Origin: Litchfieldella rifensis
GTDB lineage: Bacteria; Pseudomonadota; Gammaproteobacteria; Pseudomonadales; Halomonadaceae
Direction: 5' to 3'
Length of the DNA stretch: 64,000 nt
Assembly: GCF_042646605.1 (NCBI RefSeq)
Contig: NZ_JBHRUG010000029.1
Span: 62,001 to 126,000, forward strand
Of this stretch, positions 54,200 through 63,356 are shown piece after piece (the stretch's first letter is position 1; each line of letters opens with the position of its first letter). The notes beneath the pieces were generated by a model that was not told the origin of the DNA, searched no databases, and saw nothing but the letters and a program-made list of their open reading frames with translations. A program made the position numbers and the translations under genes.

Positions 54200-55054
54200 T
54201 CAGCGCAGCAATAATACCGGTACCGTGGCCTTGCGCAGCATGCCCGTTGTCGTGCTTCCCACCAGCAGATGACGAATCCGCGAATGCCCGTAGGCCCCCA
54301 TCACCAGTAGGTCGATAGCGTGTTCCTGTTGATAGCTGCGCAGACTCTCCTCGACCTCACCGGCGCGTATCTCGCCATGCGCTTCGAAACCGGCGTCGTT
54401 CAGCGTCATCAGTGCCCAGTCGAGCTGGGAGCGCATATCCGCCACCTCGGCGCCGACCATGACCACATGGCAGGATATTCCCCGGAACAGTGGGCTTTTG
54501 GCAACCATCTCCACCCCTTTGCGGGTGGTCTTGCTACCGTCGAAGGCGATCAACACCTGACGAGGTGTCTCGAAGGCCTCGGGCACGACCAGGATCGGCC
54601 GGTGCAGGCTGCGCACCACACGTTCGAGGTTCGACCCCAGGTGTTCGCTGGCCTTGTGCGCCGCTTCACCGCGCTTGCCGATCACCAGCAGGCGGATATC
54701 GTCTTCCAGTTCGGCCAGCGTCTCCACCAGTTCCCCATTGCGTTGCCGGATGCCCGGCTCGGCCACACCATTCTCGATGGCCCGCGACTTGGCGGCTTCC
54801 AGCATCAACCGCCCCTGCTCCTGGGCCAGCCTGGCACGCTTCTCGTCCAGCGACGCCAGTTCCTCCAGCAGGTGTTCTCGGGAGCCCAGACCGATATTGC
54901 CGGATAGATCGGCCTCGGCCGTCTGCGGGTGATTGTCGACCACGTGCAGGAAAGTCAGCGGCGCTGCCAGCGCCAGGCTGGCCCAAGCGGCGGCATCGCA
55001 TACTGCCGTGGAGAACTGCGAGCCATCGATGGCGGCCATCACTTGATCGGTCAT
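54200..55054 (-). CDS. Tandem universal stress protein (UspA family)
   Basis: This 284-residue protein consists of two Usp domains (about 1-150 and 155-284). The second has the ATP-binding GAYGHSRIRHLLVGSTT motif; the first keeps IGKRGEA in a looser form. It may sense ATP or envelope/osmotic stress. It lies directly downstream of the SulP transporter, a recurring pairing. Confidence 0.9.
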   Translation of the reverse strand: MTDQVMAAIDGSQFSTAVCDAAAWASLALAAPLTFLHVVDNHPQTAEADLSGNIGLGSREHLLEELASLDEKRARLAQEQGRLMLEAAKSRAIENGVAEPGIRQRNGELVETLAELEDDIRLLVIGKRGEAAHKASEHLGSNLERVVRSLHRPILVVPEAFETPRQVLIAFDGSKTTRKGVEMVAKSPLFRGISCHVVMVGAEVADMRSQLDWALMTLNDAGFEAHGEIRAGEVEESLRSYQQEHAIDLLVMGAYGHSRIRHLLVGSTTTGMLRKATVPVLLLR

Positions 55055-55161
55055 TGTCGTATTCCTTGCCGGCGTTTCATTGCGTCGACTCTGCTCCCCA
55101 CTCCTTTTCTACAACATTGTGCCGGCGCTGGATACCTTGCCCCGGCATATCGCCCCCTCGC

Positions 55162-56652
55162 TCAGTGCCCACCCATCAGCTTCTCGACGGCATCCGGCTT
55201 GTCGTGGACCGCAAAACGGTCGACGATGGTGGCACTGGCCTCGTTGAGGCCGATGATGTCGACGTCGGTGCCCTCGCGGCGGAACTTGATCACCACCCGG
55301 TCCAGCGCCTCGACCGCGGTAATATCCCAGAAGTGGGCGCGAGACAGGTCGATGGTCACCTTTGCAATGCTTTCCTTGAAGTCGAAGGAGGCCATGAAAC
55401 GCTCGGACGAGGCGAAGAACACCTGGCCTACCACCTGGTATTCACGACCACGACCTTCGTCGGTCTCTCGGGAACCGATATACAGGATATTGCCGACCTT
55501 GTTGGCAAAGAACATCGCCGCCAACAGCACGCCGACGAAGACGCCGATGGCCAGGTTGTGGGTGGCGACCACCACGATCACCGTGGCGACCATGACGATA
55601 TTGGTCGAAAGCGGGTGCTTCTTCAGATCGCGCAACGAACTCCAACTGAAGGTCCCGATGGAAACCATGATCATCACCGCCACCAACGCGGCCATCGGAA
55701 TCTGCGATACCCAGTCGGCGAGGAACACCACCAGCAGCAGCAACGTCACGCCGGCGATCAGCGCCGACAGCCGGGTACGGCCACCGGATTTGATGTTGAT
55801 CACCGACTGGCCGATCATCGCACAGCCCGCCATGCCGCCCAACAGTCCCGAGCCGATATTGGCGATGCCCTGCCCCTTGCACTCGCGGTTCTTGTCGCTC
55901 TTGGTATCGGTCAGGTCGTCGACGATGGTGGCGGTCATCATCGACTCCAGCAGGCCCACTATGGTAAGCATCACCGCATAGGGCAGGATGATCAGCAGCG
56001 TCTCGATATTGAGCGGCACGTCCGGCCACAGGAACACCGGCAGCGTATCGGGCAGTTCGCCCATGTCACCCACGGTCCGGATGTCCATGCCCGAGATCAT
56101 ATAGACGGCCGTCAGCACCACGATGCATACCAGTGGTGACGGTATGCTCTTGCCGATCAGCGGCAGATAGGGAAATAGGTAGATGATCCCCAGACCGGCG
56201 ATGGTCATGACATAGACATGCCAGGTCACGCCGGTCAATTCAGGCAGCTGGGCCATGAAGATCAGGATCGCCAGGGCATTGACGAAGCCGGTGACCACCG
56301 AGCGCGATACGAAGCGCATCAGGTTGGCAAGCTTGAGATAGCCGGCAAAGATCTGCAACACCCCGGTCAACAGCGTGGCGGCCAGCAGGTACTCGAGGCC
56401 ATGGTCGCGGACCAGGGTCACCATCAACAGCGCCATGGCCCCCGTGGCGGCAGAGATCATGCCCGGCCGACCGCCAACGAAGGCGATGACGACGGCAATA
56501 CAGAAGGAAGCGTACAGGCCGACCTTGGGATCGACGCCGGCGATGATCGAGAAGGCGATCGCCTCGGGGATCAAGGCCAGGGCCACGACGATGCCCGAGA
56601 GGGTGTCGCCCTTGATATTGGAAAACCAGTCTTGCTTGATGGATCGGATCAT
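55162..56652 (-). CDS. SulP-family anion transporter with STAS domain
   Basis: This 496-residue protein has 10-12 membrane segments with SulP blocks ALALIPEAIAFSIIAGVDPKVGLYASF, GLLGGMAGCAMIGQSVINIKSGGRTRLSAL and a C-terminal STAS domain (from about residue 400). It may carry sulfate, bicarbonate or another anion; the SulP-UspA arrangement is typical of bicarbonate- or chloride-type homologues, but I cannot choose. I use the ATG at 56652; the upstream frame to 56736 adds 28 atypical residues. Confidence 0.88.
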   Translation of the reverse strand: MIRSIKQDWFSNIKGDTLSGIVVALALIPEAIAFSIIAGVDPKVGLYASFCIAVVIAFVGGRPGMISAATGAMALLMVTLVRDHGLEYLLAATLLTGVLQIFAGYLKLANLMRFVSRSVVTGFVNALAILIFMAQLPELTGVTWHVYVMTIAGLGIIYLFPYLPLIGKSIPSPLVCIVVLTAVYMISGMDIRTVGDMGELPDTLPVFLWPDVPLNIETLLIILPYAVMLTIVGLLESMMTATIVDDLTDTKSDKNRECKGQGIANIGSGLLGGMAGCAMIGQSVINIKSGGRTRLSALIAGVTLLLLVVFLADWVSQIPMAALVAVMIMVSIGTFSWSSLRDLKKHPLSTNIVMVATVIVVVATHNLAIGVFVGVLLAAMFFANKVGNILYIGSRETDEGRGREYQVVGQVFFASSERFMASFDFKESIAKVTIDLSRAHFWDITAVEALDRVVIKFRREGTDVDIIGLNEASATIVDRFAVHDKPDAVEKLMGGH

Positions 56653-57054
56653 TCTGCAGTCCCGTCGTGGGTCCAAGTCATGCCCGAAGGCGTCAGGAGA
56701 GAAACGGTAACCGGGCTCCCGACTTGTCTTGCTCATCCCTTCGCCAAGCGGGAGGCAATGCGAGTCGGATATTCAAGCCAATCGGTTTACCCGGAAATCG
56801 TATGGATCAGGCACAAGAGGCATCAGCGTGATGCCAACCGGTGACGTTGCCATGAAGGGCACGCCAGGCAAGGCTTGCCGTCAAGGAACGTCGCCGTGGA
56901 ATGGAGAGGTGCGCGCTAGGGCGGAGTGCAGCCTGCCGGGGAGGCAGGGGGCGTCATGTCGAAAATCACGATCGGTCGGATCCCGTTGCTCGTCTGAGGA
57001 CAAATGCCGCTTTTGACTTTCGTCGCATCACGGTCTTATCACGAGCGACGGAGT
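56653..57054. other. Non-coding gap between sulP and the DMT permease
   Basis: About 400 bases. The sulP promoter should be here. I see no gene, repeat or terminator that I would defend. Confidence 0.5.
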
Positions 57055-57963
57055 CTAGCAGGAAAGCCCCCTACCTGCACTCTGGGGTCTCAACCGACGT
57101 TCCCGGCGGCGTTCGATCAGCCCTTTGATCAACAAGGTGCCCAGCACCAGGGCGCCGCCGAACATGGCCACCGGGGCCGGCCGTTCGCCGAGAATCCACC
57201 ACACCCACAGCGTGCCGACGACGACCTCCATCAACATCAGCAGGCCGACCTCGGCGGCGGGCAGGTACAACGGACCGCGCTGGATCAGGGTGAAGCCCAG
57301 CGGCAGCAGAATCAGGCACAACAGCACCAACAGAGTGGCACTCTCCGGTGGGGGCATGACGATCCCGCCCGCCAGCAGGGCGCAAACGGCGACCAGCAGC
57401 CCCGACAGGGTCAGCATCGGGCTCATGTCGATCCCCGGACGGGTACGACACAGCGTGAAGTTGGCGGCCAGGGCCAAGGCCGCCATCAAGGCGAAGCCGT
57501 TGCCGACCCAGGAACCGGTGCCAGCATCGTCGACCACGATCAGCGACGTCCCCAGCATGCACAGGGCGATGGCGATCCAGGTGCGTAACGGCAGACGCTC
57601 GTACAGGAAAACCCGTGACAGCAGTGCGGCGATCAGTGGCGCCCCGGCCAGGATCATCAGCACGTTGCCGCCCTTGGTGTATTGATTGCCGAGCACGAAG
57701 CCGAAGGTCGAAAAGGTGAACAGCACTGCCACCCCGATTCCGGTCCAGCCACAGCGCCGGTAAGCGGCCATGAAACCGCGACCGTTGCGCAGCGCGACGA
57801 TGCTCACGAAGCCGAGGGCGGTAAGCAGCCCACGCCACAACAGGATCTGCGCATCGGGCAGTCCAATCAGCTTGATCAGCAGAGCATCGGGAGAAATGAT
57901 CAGCGCACCGCCAGCGGTCATCAGCAACCCTTGCTGGCGGTGGGAAAGGATGGGGCGACTCAC
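57055..57963 (-). CDS. DMT-superfamily permease (EamA)
   Basis: This 302-residue protein has ten predicted membrane helices in two EamA repeats. It overlaps the slipin gene by four bases (ATGA), so it is translated as part of the NfeD-slipin operon. It is unrelated in detail to the DMT permease at 3673-4563. Substrate unknown. The basic tail ends RRRERRLRPQSAG. Confidence 0.87.
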   Translation of the reverse strand: MSRPILSHRQQGLLMTAGGALIISPDALLIKLIGLPDAQILLWRGLLTALGFVSIVALRNGRGFMAAYRRCGWTGIGVAVLFTFSTFGFVLGNQYTKGGNVLMILAGAPLIAALLSRVFLYERLPLRTWIAIALCMLGTSLIVVDDAGTGSWVGNGFALMAALALAANFTLCRTRPGIDMSPMLTLSGLLVAVCALLAGGIVMPPPESATLLVLLCLILLPLGFTLIQRGPLYLPAAEVGLLMLMEVVVGTLWVWWILGERPAPVAMFGGALVLGTLLIKGLIERRRERRLRPQSAGRGLSC

Positions 57964-58739
57964 TCCTGGGCGGCCCCCTTGTCACGCGGTCCCTTGTTGG
58001 CCATGTGCCGGAAGGCCTCCATGAGGTCGATGGGCAGCGGCACGACGATGGTCGAGGCATTCTTGTTGCTCATGTCGCTCATGGTCTGCAGGTAGCGCAG
58101 CTGCAAGGCGGCGGAATTCTCCGACATGATGTTGGCGGCCTCCACCAGCTTCTTCGAAGCCTGCAGTTCCCCTTCGGCATGAATCACCTTGGCGCGGCGT
58201 TCTCGCTCGGCCTCGGCCTGACGGGCGATGGCCCGAATCATGCTCTCATCGAGGTCGACATGCTTGATCTCGACGTTGGCGACCTTGATCCCCCAGCCTT
58301 CGGCCGAGGCATCGATGATCTCCTGGATATCGTCGTTGAGCTTGTCGCGTTCGGAAAGCATCTCGTCGAGATCGTGCTTGCCGAGTACCGAACGCAGGGT
58401 CGTCTGGGCCAACTGGCTGGTCGCGGTGACGAAGTGCTCGACCTGGATGATGGCCTTTTCCGGATCGACCACACGGAAATACAGCACCGCGTTGACCTTC
58501 ACCGTGACGTTATCCTGGGAAATCACGTCCTGCTCCGGAACGTCCATGGTGATCACGCGCAGATCGACCACGTCCATCTTCTGGATCCCGGGAATGATGA
58601 TGAACAGCCCCGGCCCCTTGACGGCCTGGAAACGCCCGAGGAAGAACACCACCCCACGCTTGTACTCCGGCAGGATGCGGATCGAGGCCGCCAGGAACAA
58701 TACCAACAGTACCAGCGGGACGAGATAGGAAATCATCAT
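57960..58739 (-). CDS. Slipin / stomatin-like SPFH protein
   Basis: This 259-residue protein has one N-terminal membrane segment, then an SPFH domain with VVFFLGRFQAVKGPGLFIIIPGIQKM and a helical tail rich in Ala/Glu. It oligomerises on the membrane as a scaffold. It is downstream of the NfeD protease gene by 42 bases; the pair is widely conserved. ATG at 58739 with AGGAG nine bases upstream. Slipin can be cleaved by the partner NfeD protease in other organisms. Confidence 0.93.
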   Translation of the reverse strand: MMISYLVPLVLLVLFLAASIRILPEYKRGVVFFLGRFQAVKGPGLFIIIPGIQKMDVVDLRVITMDVPEQDVISQDNVTVKVNAVLYFRVVDPEKAIIQVEHFVTATSQLAQTTLRSVLGKHDLDEMLSERDKLNDDIQEIIDASAEGWGIKVANVEIKHVDLDESMIRAIARQAEAERERRAKVIHAEGELQASKKLVEAANIMSENSAALQLRYLQTMSDMSNKNASTIVVPLPIDLMEAFRHMANKGPRDKGAAQE

Positions 58740-58781
58740 GGCTCTCTACTCCTTGGCTTGCGATTGACTGCTGCTCGACGA

Positions 58782-60329
58782 TCACGATGATTCGCTGGGT
58801 CGCGTCGCCTCTTCCTGCGGCGCGACCTCGACCGTCAGGCCATCGAGACCGACCACGGTCACTACCTGTCCCTTACGTAACGGTGTCGATGAGCGTGCAT
58901 TCCAGCGCTCGCCATGCAAGGTGACATGTCCCGCCCCCTCGAAATCGCTATTGACCACAGCGGTAGCCCCGATCAGCTCTTCCTGACCGGTTCGCGGCCT
59001 ACGTTTGCGCAGCCCCACGAAGCGGGTCATGGTCCATAGCATGAGCGCCGCTGCCAGCAGGGCGATCCCTCCGATCATCGGAAGGGAAATATTGAGATTG
59101 TCTGCGTCCATGAGAATCACCGAGCCGATTACGAAAGCGACGATGCCACCGATCCCCAGAATGCCGAAACTCGGCATCAGGGCCTCTCCCACTATCAAGC
59201 CCAGGCCCACCACTATCAACGCCAGGCCGGCGAAGTTGATCGGCAGCACCTGGAAGGCGAATAGCGCCAGCAGCAAGCAGATGATGCCGATGGTGCCAGG
59301 CACCAGGCTGCCGGGGCTGGAAAGTTCGAAGATCAGGCCGTAGAAGCCGATGATCATCAGGAAATAGGCCACATTGGGGTTGGTGATCACCGACAGCAGT
59401 TTGGTGCGCCAATCGGGATCGAAGCGCTCGATCGCCAGATTCTGGGTCTCCAGTACGCGCTTGCCGTCTTCCATGACCACCTCGCGACCGTCGATCTGAG
59501 CCAGCAGATCGTCGATATCGCGGGCCACCACATCGATGACGTTGCGCTCCAGTGCCTCACTGGCCGTCAGGTTGACCGCTTCACGCACCGCGGCCTCGGC
59601 CCAGTCGGCGTTGCGGTCATGGCGTTCGGCCAGGCTGCGGATATAGGACACCGCATCCTCGAGCACCTTGCGCTCCATGGCGGTTTCCCCGCGTCGGGGA
59701 GACGCTTCTCCGGGCTTGGCCTGCTCGTCGGCTTCCTTGTCGGCTTCCTTGTCGGCAGCCTGCTCGCCATCGCCACTGCTCTCCTGGTCCGGGGAGGTTT
59801 TCTCGCCGTCTTCTCCATCGCCGTCACTGCCAGCAGGTTCTTCATCACCGTCCCCGAAGGGTAGCCCGCCGCCGCCTATCTGTACCGGCGTCGCCGAACC
59901 GAGGTGCGTGGCAGGTGCCATCGCCGCCACGTGACTTCCATACAGCAGGTAGGTCCCGGCGCTGGCGGCACGCGAACCACTGGGCGAGACGTAGAGAGCC
60001 ACGGGCACGGGCGACCCCAGCATGGCACTGATCATGTCACGCATGGAGGCATCCAGCCCTCCCGGGGTGTTCATCTGCACGATGACGAGTTCGGCGTTAC
60101 GCTCTTCGGCCACGTCCAGCCCACGCTGGAAATAATCGTTGGTCGCGGGACCGATGGCACCGTCGATCGTCATCACCACAGCACTGCGCTGGTTGTCCTG
60201 CGCCTTGTCCTGCGCCCAGGACTGCCATGCCACTACCACACCCAATACCAGGCACAGCAAACTGCAGACGGCCACCACCTTGCGTCGGATACTGGTAGCG
60301 GTCATGCCCCTGCGATCTGGATTCGTCAT
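58782..60329 (-). CDS. NfeD-family membrane protease (long form, ClpP-class)
   Basis: This 515-residue protein has a signal anchor, then a ClpP-class serine protease domain. NTPGGLDASM, the catalytic Ser in SGSRAASAGTYLL (SAG) and MERKVLEDAVSYIRS with the likely lysine are visible. About five membrane segments and a C-terminal NfeD OB domain follow. A low-complexity acidic insert (EADKEADEQAKPGEAS) separates the catalytic parts. ATG at 60329 has AGGGTGGG upstream. Confidence 0.92.
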   Translation of the reverse strand: MTNPDRRGMTATSIRRKVVAVCSLLCLVLGVVVAWQSWAQDKAQDNQRSAVVMTIDGAIGPATNDYFQRGLDVAEERNAELVIVQMNTPGGLDASMRDMISAMLGSPVPVALYVSPSGSRAASAGTYLLYGSHVAAMAPATHLGSATPVQIGGGGLPFGDGDEEPAGSDGDGEDGEKTSPDQESSGDGEQAADKEADKEADEQAKPGEASPRRGETAMERKVLEDAVSYIRSLAERHDRNADWAEAAVREAVNLTASEALERNVIDVVARDIDDLLAQIDGREVVMEDGKRVLETQNLAIERFDPDWRTKLLSVITNPNVAYFLMIIGFYGLIFELSSPGSLVPGTIGIICLLLALFAFQVLPINFAGLALIVVGLGLIVGEALMPSFGILGIGGIVAFVIGSVILMDADNLNISLPMIGGIALLAAALMLWTMTRFVGLRKRRPRTGQEELIGATAVVNSDFEGAGHVTLHGERWNARSSTPLRKGQVVTVVGLDGLTVEVAPQEEATRPSESS

Positions 60330-60438
60330 CTCGTGCCCACCCTGCGACTTCTGTCCCCAAGAGCATCGACGGGGGGACAGCGGTTCAGTCATTGCTGATA
60401 TCAGCGTAGGCAGTGGACCCGGGCGCGGCAACAGCCTG

Positions 60439-60458
60439 GGCCCGCCGACTGGCGGGCC
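60439..60458 (-). terminator. Stem-loop between the cytochrome c and NfeD genes
   Basis: GGCCCGCC and GGCGGGCC pair over eight bases with a four-base loop, about 100 bases past the cytochrome stop. No T-tract, so a protector or weak terminator. Confidence 0.45.
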
Positions 60459-60557
60459 TTGCGAGGTGCCACGGCCCGATGACCGTCAAGAGCCACAGCC
60501 GGCCCCCGTGCCAGGCGACCGGCAAGGTGTGACAACGCTCAGTGCCTGGATCCAGGC

Positions 60558-61187
60558 TCAGAGATCATGCGGCTCGCCGGCAAAACGTTTCTGTACCTCC
60601 ACCATGTAGGCGGACAATGAGGTCAACTCCTCGCTGCCCCATTCCAGCGGCTCCGCTTCCATGGGAGCGACCATGCAGACCTGGACCATCTCGTCGGCGT
60701 GGACCTCCGACATGCCGAACTGGCTGTTGGCCATCGCCACCTGATGGGGGAAGGGCTGCTCGAAGGTCGCCTTGTAGCCCATGTCCTGACCATCGCTGCC
60801 GTGACAGCTCGCGCAGGACAAGCCATTGGTGCTCAAGGAGGTGTCGTAATAGAGCTCCTCGCCGCGGGCCAGCATCTCCTCGGGATTGTCACCGGTCTCG
60901 CTGTAGCCCGGTGAGTAGCCCTCGGGCCTTGCCACTGCGGCGCTCGAGCCACCCTCGGCTTCGGCTTCCCCCTCGGCTTCGGCTTCCCCCTCGGCTTCGG
61001 CCTGGTTGCTGGCAAGCAGCAGCGATGCCTCGGAAACGGGCACAAACCCCGTCTCTGTCGAGGAATCGCTCGCCGTGGCCTGGAGGGCGGCACCGCCAGC
61101 CACCAGCGCGAGAATCGGCGCCGTGTAGGCAAGCTGTCGATTCAGGCGGCCCAGGAGCCTGCGGCGTTTTTCGTCATGCTGTGACAT
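60558..61187 (-). CDS. Single-haem c-type cytochrome with acidic repeat linker
   Basis: This 209-residue protein has an N-terminal membrane segment (about 18-40, uncleaved or a signal), a linker with three near-identical six-residue repeats of EAEGEA (62-79), then a haem site CASCH (125-129) and a methionine-rich C-terminus with possible axial ligands (FGMSEV; VCMVAPM). It is probably a periplasmic electron carrier. The partner oxidase or dehydrogenase is not in the window. ATG at 61187 with GAGGT. Confidence 0.88.
   Translation of the reverse strand: MSQHDEKRRRLLGRLNRQLAYTAPILALVAGGAALQATASDSSTETGFVPVSEASLLLASNQAEAEGEAEAEGEAEAEGGSSAAVARPEGYSPGYSETGDNPEEMLARGEELYYDTSLSTNGLSCASCHGSDGQDMGYKATFEQPFPHQVAMANSQFGMSEVHADEMVQVCMVAPMEAEPLEWGSEELTSLSAYMVEVQKRFAGEPHDL
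60953..61005. repeat. 18-bp tandem repeat (three copies) encoding EAEGEA units
   Basis: Three near-perfect 18-base units (CCCTCGGCTTCGGCTTCC on the plus strand) lie inside the cytochrome gene. Changes in copy number would keep the reading frame and alter linker length only. Confidence 0.88.
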
Positions 61188-61362
61188 GATGTTCTACCTC
61201 TGTTGTGATTATGGCCAGGGTGCTTGCTCCACCGCTGCACACCAGCGGTCACATTATGTCGGCCGGGGCCAAGAGGGCTTACAGTCATGCGCGAATTCAC
61301 CTGCAGCACGCGGGGGCCACTATCGCCATCAGTGGCGTCCTGCCACCGGAGGTGGCCGCCTT

Positions 61363-62157
61363 CTACCCTACCGGCACTGGATCGTCGTCACGTGCCTCTT
61401 TCTTCCCCTCCCACTTCAGAGCGTAGGGAGTGAAACCCGCTTCCAGCATCGGCTTGATAACCAAAAAATAAGGAGAAAAATCAAAGTCTCTTGGAGTGAA
61501 TAACGTATAGTGTCGTTTCTTCAAGATCTTTCTTCTGCAACCTCGGCAGAGTGACTCATCGTTTTGCCATACATGGTCGGGAAGGATGGGATAGTCTATC
61601 GACTGAAAAGCCTGAGCAATCAATGTCGAGCAAATGGCACGCGTCGGCTCGCCACTGCCCAACCCCAGCATCCGTCGACGCCAGCGACTCGGCACGGGAG
61701 GAATAGGTATCAGATAGCGACCCAGGTCGAAGATATTCCGCAAATCATATTGGTAGCCAACACGCTGGCAAACGAACTCTACCAGTGCTTCGATATCCTC
61801 TTGCCGTAACCCCACCGGACGACAGATGCGCAGGTTATAGCCCCGAAATTCATCAAAGTCGACAATCCTGACACCCTCCACCACATCAGCCTCGATAAAC
61901 GTTCCCTTGCGACCACTTGATGAGGCATCATTGAGTGCGTCACCGATATAAAGGGCGGCATGAGACCAGGAAGACTGCGTCAGGTATTTGATGGCCGTAC
62001 TGAGTCTTGATGTTCCCTCGACCAGGAGCACATCCCCGGGGCGCAGACATCTCATCACACTATCGGGTTGATAGTTGGGAAGCGTATCATATTGCGATCT
62101 TGGACATGACAGCCAGCAGCCAAGGCAATACCCTATTTGGTGAAGGATCGACTGCAT
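61363..62157 (-). CDS. YiiX/YebB-like NlpC/P60-superfamily amidase
   Basis: This 264-residue protein has a circularly permuted papain-like fold: GDVLLVEGTS, the catalytic His66 in SWSHAALYIG, and Cys176 in RAICSTLIAQAF. Family members include the YaeF/YiiX amidases. Membrane or lipid-modified N-terminus is not clear (MQSILHQIGYCLGCWLSC has two cysteines). It lies in a less GC-rich stretch. ATG at 62157 with AGGAG eight bases upstream. Confidence 0.84.
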   Translation of the reverse strand: MQSILHQIGYCLGCWLSCPRSQYDTLPNYQPDSVMRCLRPGDVLLVEGTSRLSTAIKYLTQSSWSHAALYIGDALNDASSSGRKGTFIEADVVEGVRIVDFDEFRGYNLRICRPVGLRQEDIEALVEFVCQRVGYQYDLRNIFDLGRYLIPIPPVPSRWRRRMLGLGSGEPTRAICSTLIAQAFQSIDYPILPDHVWQNDESLCRGCRRKILKKRHYTLFTPRDFDFSPYFLVIKPMLEAGFTPYALKWEGKKEARDDDPVPVG

Positions 62158-62180
62158 GACCGCAACTCCTCTCTCAGAAA

Positions 62181-62495
62181 CTATGGCATATGATTGTTCA
62201 CCATCAGCTTACCCAGCTGTATAAGAGGCTCGACATTGGTGAACCTCGGAATATCTTCAAATATTTGGCTACCAACATCATCGATCGCTTTATTGAATTC
62301 CTTCTCGTCCTCGAACCCGAGATGCGTCACGAGAAAAAAAGGGGAATCTCGCTCGATGCCCTTTGCCACTTGAATGTACATCAGCCCATAGTCTCGAAGC
62401 AGGCTGGCAACCAAGGGTGCATGATGATTAAAATAATAAGACTCATCAAACTTCATTTCGTTTCTATTTGGATACATCACCATAATGTCTATCAT
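62181..62495 (-). CDS. EthD-family protein
   Basis: This 104-residue protein starts MIDIMVMYPNRNEMKFDESYYFNHHAPLV, the EthD/dimeric ferredoxin-like fold with the conserved YY..HH. EthD proteins are small, uncharacterised and often associated with oxygenases. ATG at 62495 has AAGGTGG about five bases upstream. It is upstream of and close to the YiiX-like gene, both more AT-rich than the rest. Confidence 0.8.
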   Translation of the reverse strand: MIDIMVMYPNRNEMKFDESYYFNHHAPLVASLLRDYGLMYIQVAKGIERDSPFFLVTHLGFEDEKEFNKAIDDVGSQIFEDIPRFTNVEPLIQLGKLMVNNHMP

Positions 62496-62663
62496 TTCTT
62501 CCACCTTTTTCTATCCCGGATTGGGAACAGCCATTCCGTGAAATCGTCCTTGTTACATCTTGGTCTTACCGGCGAGACGATCCTTACATTCATGCCACAG
62601 GCCAGATCGGTGTAAGCTTTTCGTTATCGGCACGACGAAACGTCATTTCACTTGGAGCCCCTT

Positions 62664-63356
62664 ATGGATTCTTCCGCTACCCTCAGTGTCATCATTCCGA
62701 CGCTGGACGAAGCCGCAGACATAGAAGCCCAGCTCGGCGGGTTGCAAGCGCTGAGAGATCACGGCATCGAAATCGTCGTCGTCGATGGTGGAAGCCAGGA
62801 TGACACCTTTGCCCTCGCCGCTCCGCTGGCGTCCCTTGTCATCTCCAGCGCGGCCGGCCGAGCCCGTCAGATGAATGTCGGCGCCCAGGCGAGCCGTGGC
62901 AATGTGCTATTGTTCCTGCATGCCGACACCCGATTGCCCGATGGCGCCGTCGACAGGATCCAGCAAGCATTAGCCGATGGATGTCAGTGGGGAAGGTTCG
63001 ATGTTCGGCTCGAGGGGCGCCATCCCATGCTCAAGGTCATCGCGCTGGCCATGAATCTCCGTTCGCGACTCACCGGCATCGCCACGGGCGATCAGGCGCT
63101 GTTCACGACGCGCCAAGCCTTCGAAGCCATAGGTGGCTTCCCCGAGCAGCCGTTGATGGAAGATATCGAAATCTCGAAACGTCTAAAGCGCTTGTCACGT
63201 CCTGCCTGCGTGCGGCCATGCGTCGTCAGTTCCGCTCGACGCTGGGAACGTCACGGCCTATGGTCCACCATGTTGCAGATGTGGCACCTGCGTTACCGGT
63301 ACTGGCGCGGTATCGATAGCCGGCAACTGGCCGAGGAGTACCGCCATGCGCGCTGA
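62664..63356 (+). CDS. Family 2 glycosyltransferase, TIGR04283 type
   Basis: This 230-residue protein has SVIIPTLDEAADIEAQLGGL, VVDGGSQDDT and LLFLHADTRLPDG, with EDIEISKRLKRLSRP at the C-terminal half. It matches the selenodomain-associated transferase 2 family. ATG at 62664 with GGAG eight bases before. It overlaps the next gene by 11 bases; the radical-SAM partner may be past the window edge. Confidence 0.86.
   Translation: MDSSATLSVIIPTLDEAADIEAQLGGLQALRDHGIEIVVVDGGSQDDTFALAAPLASLVISSAAGRARQMNVGAQASRGNVLLFLHADTRLPDGAVDRIQQALADGCQWGRFDVRLEGRHPMLKVIALAMNLRSRLTGIATGDQALFTTRQAFEAIGGFPEQPLMEDIEISKRLKRLSRPACVRPCVVSSARRWERHGLWSTMLQMWHLRYRYWRGIDSRQLAEEYRHAR

Noticed and set aside
54490..56139. 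Long plus-strand frame antisense to the Usp and SulP genes
   Set aside because: His/Asp/Arg-rich and not protein-like; the minus-strand genes have clear family motifs.
56729..57016. Possible small gene between sulP and the DMT permease
   Set aside because: No ribosome-binding site, mixed unlikely composition (many Ser, Arg, Cys) and no family match.
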